Assembly (NCBI GenBank): GCA_017480185.1
Contig: JAFVBC010000028.1
Span: forward strand, 1 to 64,000
DNA length: 64,000 bases
From: Bacteroidales bacterium
Lineage (GTDB): Bacteria; Bacteroidota; Bacteroidia; Bacteroidales; P3
Direction: 5' to 3'
The translations under genes were made by a program, and so were the position numbers. Each line of letters begins with the position of its first letter. Positions within the stretch are counted from its first letter, which is position 1. This document shows, one piece after another, positions 42,428-50,357 of the stretch. The notes under the pieces were generated by a model. The model worked only from the letters and a program-made list of their open reading frames with translations. It did no database searches and was not told the origin of the DNA.

Positions 42428-45400
42428 ATGACACTTACCGATCTTTATGTGCGCGGCGTGCTGGCAACGCAGATAGACAAGTTGCTTGCGCAGTCGCAAG
42501 CTCGTGTTCATGCCTTGGGACTCACAGGTTCGTTGCCAGCCCTTCAGGTGGCAGCACAGGCTATGCTTAACCCCCGACGCTCGCAGTTGCTGGTGGCTCC
42601 AGACAAAGACGAGGCTCACTATTTGGCCAACGACATTGAAGCTTTGCTTTCCGATGCCGATGGTCGTGCACCACAGGTGATGCTGTTTCCAACCAGTTAC
42701 CGTCGTGCCTATCAGCACGACGCTTCGCTCACCGACAATGCCAATGTTTTGATGCGGTCGGAGGTGGTCGAAGCCCTTTCCGATGGGCGGCCACTGGTGG
42801 TGGTGTCGTATGCCGATGCGTTGAGCGAAAAGGTGGTGGACCGCACCACGCTGCGTAGTAACAGTGTACAGCTGTCGGTGGGCGACCGATGCGACATGGA
42901 ACAACTTGTTGAGCGACTGCAGCAAATGGTGTTCGAACGAGAGGATTTTGTGGTCGAACCGGGGCAATATGCCCTGCGTGGTGGCATTGTCGATGTCTTC
43001 TCATTCACGTCTGATTTCCCATTCCGCATCGAGTTTGATATTGATGTTATTGCCTCGTTGCGCACATTTGATGCTGGTACACAATTGTCGGTCAATCAGT
43101 TGCAGCATGTCGGTATCGTGCCAAGTTTTGATAGTGCATCTGCTGGCGAGCCTACCGTACAGCAAAGGGTGTCGCTGGTCGACTATTTTGCCGACACCGA
43201 TGTGGTGTGGGTTCAGGGCTTGATGTTGACCATTGACCGTTTGGAACAGTTGTTTGAGCAAACATGTAGGGCTTACGACGAACGTTTGGCCGATACGCTT
43301 CACCCCGTTGCGGGCACTTTGCCAAAGCCCGAAGTGTTGCATTCGTCGGGACGGGAGTTTATGCAAGGTGTGCTAAAAAAACGGATTGTGGAATATGGCA
43401 ACAGTCGCTATTTCTCACAAGCTATCGATGTGAGTTGCGACAGCGAACCTCAACCCACATTCAATAAGCAATTCGACCTTCTGAACGATAGCCTTATGCA
43501 ATATGCAGAGAAAGGCTATCGCCTGTTTGTTACCGTGAGCAACGAGCAACAACACCGCCGATTGACCAAAATTTTCGACGAACACAAGTCGGCAGGCACC
43601 CCGTTGCCTGTTGAGGTTGTTCCGATGCAACTATCGCATGGCTTTATTGACCACACACAGCGTCTTTTGCTCTATACCGACCACGAGATATTCGAGCGTT
43701 TCCATCGTTACCACACAAAAGACCTCATGGCCAATCGTGAGGCTATGACTTTGAAAGAGTTGTTCGAACTGAAGCCTGGCGATTACGTTACCCACATTGA
43801 CTACGGGGTGGGGCGTTTCAGTGGTCTGGAAAAGGTTACCAATAATGGTAAGAGTCAGGAACTGATAAGATTGATATACCGTGGTGGCGATGTGCTCTAC
43901 CTCAGCATACATGGTCTGCACAAGATAAGTCGCTATGTGGGGCGCGAAGGCGAGGCTCCGCAGCCCGACAAGTTGGGCTCAAACACGTGGCAAGCCCTTA
44001 AACAACGCACCAAACGGCAGGTAAAAGACATTGCCAAAGAACTTATTGCACTGTATGCCAAGCGTAAAGCGTCGCATGGTTTCGCTTTCAGTGCCGATAA
44101 TTCGCTACAGGAACAGATGGAGGCTTCATTTATCTACGAGGACACTCCCGACCAGCAAAAGGCCTCCATAGCCGTAAAACACGACATGGAAGAGTCTTCG
44201 CCGATGGACCGTCTGGTGTGTGGCGATGTTGGTTTTGGCAAAACAGAGATTGCCATCCGCGCTGCTTTCAAGGCCTGTTGCGACTCTAAGCAAGTGGCTG
44301 TGCTTGTGCCAAACACCATCTTGGCTTTTCAACATTACAACACATTTACCGAGCGTTTGCGAGGCATGCCAGTACGTGTCGACTATCTGAACCGCTTTCG
44401 CACCGAAAAAGAAAAACGTCAAATCTATGCCGACGTCGCGGCAGGCAAGATAGACATTCTGATAGGCACTCACGCCATAACTAACAAAAACCTCGCTTTC
44501 AAGGATCTTGGGCTGCTTATCATCGACGAGGAACAGAAATTTGGCGTAAGCGTCAAAGAAAAACTCAAGCAACTGAAGTATGGTGTCGACTGTCTTACCC
44601 TCACCGCCACCCCCATTCCTCGCACATTGCAATTCTCGCTCATGGGGGCGCGCGACCTTAGTATCATTCAAACCCCTCCGCCCAACCGCCAGCCTATAGA
44701 CACCGTGTTGGCCGATTTTGATGAAGCGTTGATTCGCGATGCCATTATGGAGGAATTGAGTAGGGGCGGACAAACATTCTTCATTAGTAACCGTGTCGAG
44801 AACCTTCCCGAGATGGCAGGCCTTGTGCAACGCCTTGTCCCCGATGCGCGTGTGGCAATTGCCCACGGAAAAATGGAGGGTAAACAAGCCGAAGAAACCC
44901 TGCTTCGTTTCCTCGAAGGCGATATAGATGTCCTGGTGGCGACATCGATAGTGGAAAATGGCCTTGATATTCCCAACGCCAACACCATGATTATCAACAA
45001 TGCCCATCAGTTTGGTTTGAGCGATTTGCACCAAATGCGAGGGCGTGTGGGACGTAGCAACAAGAAAGCTTATTGCTACCTCCTCATACCATCCTATCTA
45101 ACCCTTACTCCCGAAGCCCAGAAACGCCTTAAAGCTATTGAGGAGTTTTCTGCCATAGGCAACGGATTTAACATAGCCATGCGCGACCTCGACATCCGTG
45201 GTGCTGGCAACATTCTCGGGGCCGAGCAGTCGGGATTTATCAGTGAGATAGGCTACGACATGTATCAAAAGATACTCAATGAGGCTATTGACGAACTGAA
45301 ATCTACCGACTTTAAGGATCTCTTTGCCGACCAAAACACAGCCGACCAACCCTTTGTCAAGGAATGCACCATTGAGACTGACCTTGAAGCCCTGCTCCCC

Positions 45401-45808
45401 GACGACTATATATCCTCGGTCAGCGAGCGCCTTTTGCTCTATCGCGAACTAAACGACCTTACAACAGAGGAGGAGCTGCAAGCCTACTCCGACCGCCTTG
45501 CCGACCGTTTTGGCCCTGTTCCACAGGCTACCTCCGAACTAATAAAGACAATCACGCTGCGTCAAAAAGCAAAGGATTTCGGTATTGAGAAACTTGTTCT
45601 AAAGCAAAACCGCATGATTTGCCACCTCGTTGCCAATCCCGACAGCCCCTTCTACCGCTCTGAAAACTTCGGTAAAATGATTCAGTTCATACAACGCAAT
45701 TCGAATCGTGCACTGCTGAAAGAAACCCCAGATAAGTTGGTTCTCTCTGTCAACGACGTTTCCTCTATTGGTCAAGCCATTGAGATTGTCAATGCCCTTT
45801 CGTCCTAA
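42428..45808 (+). CDS. mfd: Transcription-repair coupling factor
   Basis: A 1126-residue Mfd, which removes RNA polymerase stalled at DNA damage and recruits UvrA. The UvrB-like N-terminal part (about 1-330) includes RGGIVDVFSFTSDFPFRIEFD. The RNA-polymerase-interaction domain has YVTHIDYGVGRFSGLEKV (about 445). The RecG-like motor shows Walker A GDVGFGKTEIA (about 600), box IIDEEQKFGVSVKEKLK, TATPIPRTLQFSL and the TRG-type RDLDIRGAGNILGAEQSGFI. A C-terminal TRCF domain closes the protein. ATG 42428 (MTLTDLYVRGVLATQ) is chosen since the open frame upstream overlaps the promoter region. Confidence 0.96.
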   Translation: MTLTDLYVRGVLATQIDKLLAQSQARVHALGLTGSLPALQVAAQAMLNPRRSQLLVAPDKDEAHYLANDIEALLSDADGRAPQVMLFPTSYRRAYQHDASLTDNANVLMRSEVVEALSDGRPLVVVSYADALSEKVVDRTTLRSNSVQLSVGDRCDMEQLVERLQQMVFEREDFVVEPGQYALRGGIVDVFSFTSDFPFRIEFDIDVIASLRTFDAGTQLSVNQLQHVGIVPSFDSASAGEPTVQQRVSLVDYFADTDVVWVQGLMLTIDRLEQLFEQTCRAYDERLADTLHPVAGTLPKPEVLHSSGREFMQGVLKKRIVEYGNSRYFSQAIDVSCDSEPQPTFNKQFDLLNDSLMQYAEKGYRLFVTVSNEQQHRRLTKIFDEHKSAGTPLPVEVVPMQLSHGFIDHTQRLLLYTDHEIFERFHRYHTKDLMANREAMTLKELFELKPGDYVTHIDYGVGRFSGLEKVTNNGKSQELIRLIYRGGDVLYLSIHGLHKISRYVGREGEAPQPDKLGSNTWQALKQRTKRQVKDIAKELIALYAKRKASHGFAFSADNSLQEQMEASFIYEDTPDQQKASIAVKHDMEESSPMDRLVCGDVGFGKTEIAIRAAFKACCDSKQVAVLVPNTILAFQHYNTFTERLRGMPVRVDYLNRFRTEKEKRQIYADVAAGKIDILIGTHAITNKNLAFKDLGLLIIDEEQKFGVSVKEKLKQLKYGVDCLTLTATPIPRTLQFSLMGARDLSIIQTPPPNRQPIDTVLADFDEALIRDAIMEELSRGGQTFFISNRVENLPEMAGLVQRLVPDARVAIAHGKMEGKQAEETLLRFLEGDIDVLVATSIVENGLDIPNANTMIINNAHQFGLSDLHQMRGRVGRSNKKAYCYLLIPSYLTLTPEAQKRLKAIEEFSAIGNGFNIAMRDLDIRGAGNILGAEQSGFISEIGYDMYQKILNEAIDELKSTDFKDLFADQNTADQPFVKECTIETDLEALLPDDYISSVSERLLLYRELNDLTTEEELQAYSDRLADRFGPVPQATSELIKTITLRQKAKDFGIEKLVLKQNRMICHLVANPDSPFYRSENFGKMIQFIQRNSNRALLKETPDKLVLSVNDVSSIGQAIEIVNALSS

Positions 45809-45848
45809 TGGCTACAAATAGAAATAGAATGACCGTTGAATAGCCCGC

Positions 45849-48047
45849 CTAACGGCGGCGCTTACGGCGTGCAGACTCTTTAGAGGTAGGTTTTTTGTCT
45901 GTGTCAACAAGGTCGAAATCTATCAGACGTTGTTGCATATCTACGCGTCTTACCACCACTTTTACCGTTTGTCCCATCTTGTAGCACCGCCCATGGCGTC
46001 GGCCAATTATCTGGTAGTTGTCTTCGTCAAGCATGTAGTAGTCGTCGGTGAGCCGTCCAACGGGTACCATACCTTCGCATTTGCTCCCTTCAATCTCTGC
46101 GTAAAAGCCCCATTTGGTTACTCCCGAAATCACAGCATCAAACTCTTGACCAATGCGTTCGCTCAAGTATTCTGCCTGCTTGTATTTCACGCTGGTGCGT
46201 TCTGCATCGGCAGCGCGTTTTTCCATGGCCGAACAATGGCGACAGTAGTCCTCATACAGGTTTGAATCGACCGAGGCCCCTCCATCAAGATAGTGCTGCA
46301 ATAGTCGGTGCACCATAAGGTCGGGGTAGCGACGAATGGGCGATGTGAAGTGCGTGTAGAAAGGGAATGCGAGGCCATAATGACCAATGTTTTGAGTGCT
46401 ATAGTAGGCTTTACTCATGGTGCGTATGGCTATCGTGTCAATCATGGCCTCTTCGTTTTTGCCTGCAATGCTTGAGAAGAGGTGGTTGTAGGAGTCGGCA
46501 AGGGCTTTCCTTGACGATGTTTTCATCGTATAACCCAGTTTGGATAGAAACTGCACAAAGGTGTTCAGCTTCTCTGGATTCGGTTCGTCGTGCACACGAT
46601 ATACGAATGTCGGAGGCTGTTTGGGGCTTCGTGTGCGACCTATTTTCTCGGCCACCTTGCGGTTGGCAAGCAGCATAAACTCTTCAATCAGCCAATTTGC
46701 TTCTTTCGATTCTTTGATGTAGACGTCTACTGGTTTGGCATTTTCGTCAAGTATGAACTTCACTTCTTGCGACTCGAAGTTGATAGCTCCCGAGGCATAG
46801 CGTTTTGAACGCAGTTGCGAGGCCAGACTGTGCAGGGTCAGTATAGCGCGGTCGACCTCGGTTTCGGCATGTTGCGTTTCTATCACCTGTTGGGCTTGTT
46901 CGTAGCTCAATCGGGCATCCGAGCGGATAACACCTTTGCCAATCCACACCTTACCCACTTTGGCTTGCGCGTCAAGACGCATCACCACGCTAAAACACAA
47001 CTTGTCTTCATTTGGGCGCAACGAGCAAATGTCGTTGCACAGACGTTCTGGTAGCATGGGAATGGTGCGGTCGACAAGGTAGATGCTTGTGCCACGGGCA
47101 TAGGCTTCGCGGTCGATGGCCGAACCTGTAACCACGTAGTGCGACACGTCGGCTATGTGAACCCCCACTTCAAACTGCCCATCGGGCAGTGTTTGCAGCG
47201 ATAGTGCATCGTCGAAGTCTTTTGCATCGGCGGGGTCGATGGTGAAAGTCGTTGTGTGGCGAAAGTCTTTTCGATGGCGCATATCGGATGCAGTGGGGGC
47301 AGAAATGTGTGCGGCTTCGGCTTCGACTTCGGGCGGAAAACAGAGCGGAAAGTCGTATTCGGCCAAAATCGACTGCATCTCAACGTCGTTTTCGCCTGGC
47401 TTACCCAGGTGTTGCACCAAGTTGGCTGTGGGCATGGGCTCGGTGTCGTCCCAGTGGTCGAGTTCTATCACCACCTTATCGCCACTTTTTATTCCCGTTG
47501 ATTGCCGTGAATTGAGTGTAAAGTCGACGTGGCTTTGGCGGTTGTCGCACACCACGATTGCGTGCCTCCCTTGACGTTGCAGCGTGCCAACAAAGCGTGT
47601 GCGGGCACGTTTTACCACCTCTACCACTTGTCCTTCGCGTGGCTGCGACTTGCGTTTGGCCAGCAACAGCACCTTCACCGTGTCGCCATTTAAGGCGTTG
47701 GCGGTGCGCTCGGGCTTTATGTCAATGGGGTTGGGCTCTGGAGTGTCGGCCGAAGACAGTGGGGCGACGGTGGCTTTGCCTGGCTGACGGAGGTCAATGA
47801 TGCCTGTTACGAAATGCTGAGGTGCGATGTCGGCCGAAAGGTGCGATGGATTTATGCGATATTTTCCAGTGTGGCTGTCGGGCAGCAGTGCCCCAGTTTC
47901 GGCGAGGTGGGCAATGGCTGCTATGATTTGTTGCCGTGTTTTCTTTGCCTGCACGCCCAATCGAGCGGCTATTTGCTTGTGATTAAGGGCTTCGCCAGGT
48001 GTTTGAGCGTAGACCCTCAACACGGTTTCTTCCATTTGTTGTGTCAT
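45849..48047 (-). CDS. rnr: Ribonuclease R
   Basis: A 732-residue processive 3'-5' exoribonuclease. An N-terminal winged helix (ALNHKQIAARLGVQAKKTRQQIIAAI) is followed by cold-shock domains, then the RNB catalytic domain with the acidic cluster in DPADAKDFDDALSL (about 265), EFMLLANRKVAE and HFTSPIRRYPDLMVHRLL. A C-terminal S1 domain (about 620-705, FDAVISGVTKWGFYAEIEGSKCEGMVPV) and a basic tail (KKPTSKESARRKRRR) close it. It starts five bases after the M3 peptidase stop; both are on one minus-strand transcript. Confidence 0.95.
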   Translation of the reverse strand: MTQQMEETVLRVYAQTPGEALNHKQIAARLGVQAKKTRQQIIAAIAHLAETGALLPDSHTGKYRINPSHLSADIAPQHFVTGIIDLRQPGKATVAPLSSADTPEPNPIDIKPERTANALNGDTVKVLLLAKRKSQPREGQVVEVVKRARTRFVGTLQRQGRHAIVVCDNRQSHVDFTLNSRQSTGIKSGDKVVIELDHWDDTEPMPTANLVQHLGKPGENDVEMQSILAEYDFPLCFPPEVEAEAAHISAPTASDMRHRKDFRHTTTFTIDPADAKDFDDALSLQTLPDGQFEVGVHIADVSHYVVTGSAIDREAYARGTSIYLVDRTIPMLPERLCNDICSLRPNEDKLCFSVVMRLDAQAKVGKVWIGKGVIRSDARLSYEQAQQVIETQHAETEVDRAILTLHSLASQLRSKRYASGAINFESQEVKFILDENAKPVDVYIKESKEANWLIEEFMLLANRKVAEKIGRTRSPKQPPTFVYRVHDEPNPEKLNTFVQFLSKLGYTMKTSSRKALADSYNHLFSSIAGKNEEAMIDTIAIRTMSKAYYSTQNIGHYGLAFPFYTHFTSPIRRYPDLMVHRLLQHYLDGGASVDSNLYEDYCRHCSAMEKRAADAERTSVKYKQAEYLSERIGQEFDAVISGVTKWGFYAEIEGSKCEGMVPVGRLTDDYYMLDEDNYQIIGRRHGRCYKMGQTVKVVVRRVDMQQRLIDFDLVDTDKKPTSKESARRKRRR

Positions 48048-48052
48048 GGTGT

Positions 48053-50038
48053 TCAGTTATTGGTTAGTTGCATACGGCGCAGCAGGGCCGTATTGTCGGG
48101 GTCGTGACCCATAAAGTCGCGGAACAGCAGTGCGGGGTGGCGAGTGCCGCCACGTGATAATATCTTGTCTCTGAATTGTCGAGCAGTGGTGGCATTGAAG
48201 ATGCCGTCGGCCTTGAACCGACTGAAAATGTCGGCATCGAGCACCTCTGCCCATTTGTAACCGTAATAGCCCGATGCGTAGCCCCCACCAAAAATGTGGC
48301 CAAAATTTGTGGCCGTGCAGCAGCCCTGTTCGGGGGTGATGAGGTGGGTCATGGCGGTGTGTTCTATTTGTTCGGCAGTTAGTGGGGTAGGGGCGGTGAG
48401 GGTGTGGAAGGCAACGTCGGTCTGCGCCAGGTTCAACTGTCGCAGGCAGAGCCATCCTGCCATGTGGTTGCGCGACTGGCGCAGGCTGTCGACGAGGTGT
48501 TGTGGCAGGGGTTCGCCCGTTTTATAGTGGCGCGCAAAGGTGGATAGAAACTCTTCTTCGTAGCACCAGTTCTCCATCACCTGCGAAGGCATTTCAACAA
48601 AATCGCGTTTCACGTTAGTCCCCGACAGGCTTTCGTAACGCACATCGCTCAACAGCCCGTGCATGGCGTGCCCCATCTCGTGCATAAATGTTTCAACCTC
48701 GTCAAAGCGCAACAAGGCTGGTTGGCCATTGACAGGTTTTGAAAAGTTGCATACCACCTGTATCTGTGGCCTCACCTCGGCGTGTTGACCGCGAAATTCG
48801 GTCATCCATGCGCCGCTACGTTTCGAGGCGCGAGGGTGCATGTCGAGGTAGAGAAGCCCCATGTGACGGGCCCCATCGCTTACGCGAAACACTTGCACGT
48901 CGGGGTGGTAGACTGGCACCGTGGGGTCGGGTGTGAACGTGATGCCATAGAGACGGCCGTAGAGCGAGAATATACCCTGGCGCACATTGTCGAGCGAGAA
49001 GTAGGGGCGCAGGGCTTCGCTGTCGATGTTGAAACGTTTTTGTTTTAATTGCTCGGCATAGAACGAGAAGTCCCACGGCCGAATATCGTCCTGACTGCTT
49101 TGGCTTTTCACGGCCTCAAGGTCGGCTTTGGCGGCAGGCAACACGGCCTGGCGCAGGTCGTCGAGAAACTGTTGCAGGCGAGGCAGGCTTTGCACCATGC
49201 GGTCGCACAACACGTAGTCGCAATAGGTGTCGTACCCCAAGAGGTGGGCTTGCTCGGTGCGCAGGGCTACTATGCGGTTTATGGTGGCGTTGTTGTCGTG
49301 TGCTCCACCGTGGTTACCGATGCCAGCGTGGGCACGATAGATGCGTTCGCGCAGGTGGCGATGCCTGCTGTAGGTGATGAACGGGCCGTAGCTGGGGGCA
49401 TCGAGTGTGAATACCCAGCCATCCAACTGACGGGCTTGAGCCTCGTCATGGGCAGCATCGATGGCCGATTGGGGCAACCCATCGAGGTCGGCAACATCGG
49501 TGAGGTGGAGCGTCCATTCGTTAAGGTCGGCAAGAGCGTTTTGCCCAAAAGCCACCGTCAGTTGAGCCAACTCCTCGGCGTTGCTGGCAAAGCGTTTGCG
49601 AGCCTCGCCTTCGAGCCCGACACCGTGGCGCTCAAAGTTGCGATAGGTTTGCTCCACAAGGGTGGTTTGTTCGGGGTCGGCATCGGTAGGCCAACTGTCG
49701 TGAACCTGTTTTACACGATTGAAAAGCTTGCGGTTGGTGGCCACTCGGGTGTTGAATCGCGTCAGTTCGGGTTGCACACGCATCACCACATCCTGCAACT
49801 TGTCGGTGGTGCAACACTCGTCGAGGTTGAACAGCAGGGCAGTGATGCGGTTCAATTCGGCGTCGGCCACCTCAAGTGGTTCGATGGTGTTGGCAAAGGT
49901 GGGGGACTCTGGATTGTCTACGATGGCTTGTATGCGGTTGTCGGCCAGGGCTATGGCTTGCTCTATGGCGGGCTCATAGTCGGCCTCGCTTATTTGGTTG
50001 AATGGGGGCAATTCCCAAGATTGTAGCAAAATATTCAT
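48053..50038 (-). CDS. M3-family oligopeptidase (Dcp/oligopeptidase A type)
   Basis: A 661-residue cytosolic zinc metallopeptidase that degrades short peptides. The zinc motif H453-E-M-G-H457 (TFMHEMGHAMHG) is followed by the third-ligand region DFVEMPSQVMENW, and the substrate-closing loop GGGYASGYYGYKWAEVLDADIF is present. No signal peptide is seen. Whether it is a dipeptidyl carboxypeptidase or an oligopeptidase A cannot be told from sequence. First gene of a pair with rnr. Confidence 0.93.
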   Translation of the reverse strand: MNILLQSWELPPFNQISEADYEPAIEQAIALADNRIQAIVDNPESPTFANTIEPLEVADAELNRITALLFNLDECCTTDKLQDVVMRVQPELTRFNTRVATNRKLFNRVKQVHDSWPTDADPEQTTLVEQTYRNFERHGVGLEGEARKRFASNAEELAQLTVAFGQNALADLNEWTLHLTDVADLDGLPQSAIDAAHDEAQARQLDGWVFTLDAPSYGPFITYSRHRHLRERIYRAHAGIGNHGGAHDNNATINRIVALRTEQAHLLGYDTYCDYVLCDRMVQSLPRLQQFLDDLRQAVLPAAKADLEAVKSQSSQDDIRPWDFSFYAEQLKQKRFNIDSEALRPYFSLDNVRQGIFSLYGRLYGITFTPDPTVPVYHPDVQVFRVSDGARHMGLLYLDMHPRASKRSGAWMTEFRGQHAEVRPQIQVVCNFSKPVNGQPALLRFDEVETFMHEMGHAMHGLLSDVRYESLSGTNVKRDFVEMPSQVMENWCYEEEFLSTFARHYKTGEPLPQHLVDSLRQSRNHMAGWLCLRQLNLAQTDVAFHTLTAPTPLTAEQIEHTAMTHLITPEQGCCTATNFGHIFGGGYASGYYGYKWAEVLDADIFSRFKADGIFNATTARQFRDKILSRGGTRHPALLFRDFMGHDPDNTALLRRMQLTNN

Positions 50039-50090
50039 ATCAAACTAACGTCGAGAGGGGGTGATTTATTGCATAGCGATAGGTCATAAA

Positions 50091-50178
50091 GGGCTCAAGT
50101 AGGTATCAATTTCGGCCGTTCTTCAGTTGTTCTTCAGTCATTGACTGAAGAACAACTGAAGAACAGCCCTACTTGATG
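50091..50178. repeat. TTCTTCAGT palindromic repeat, copy D
   Basis: A shorter copy with two units per arm: GTTCTTCAGTT, GTTCTTCAGTC / GACTGAAGAAC, AACTGAAGAAC. The ends read GGGCTCAAGTAGGTATCAA and AGCCCTACTTGATG. Confidence 0.9.
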
Positions 50179-50282
50179 TTTAGTTGATGGCTGGCTATTG
50201 GGTTGCAACGTTGTGTGGGCTGTTCCTATACTATATAAGGGATAGAGGCATGTTGCTATGCTGAAATTTACCCAATAATGGT

Positions 50283-50316
50283 GATTGGCAGTGCTGCTCT
50301 GCCAATCGTATCTTTG
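50283..50316 (+). promoter_or_regulatory. Promoter with overlapping inverted repeat (candidate operator)
   Basis: TTG (50285-50287), 21 bases, TATCTTTG (50309-50316) form the promoter of the FN3 protein gene. A perfect inverted repeat GATTGGCAG (50283-50291) and CTGCCAATC (50299-50307), 7 bases apart, covers the -33 element and the spacer up to the -7 box. That is a typical place for a repressor site. Confidence 0.6.
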
Positions 50317-50357
50317 CACACTGAAAATAAGTCAAAAAAATAAACGAAACAAACTAA

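Larger units (their letters stand above)
50039..50357. other. Gene-free stretch with palindrome copy D and a promoter
   Basis: About 320 bases between divergent genes. It holds the TTCTTCAGT palindrome (50091-50178), then an inverted repeat overlapping the promoter of the FN3 protein gene (50283-50316). Nothing else is recognisable. Confidence 0.75.
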
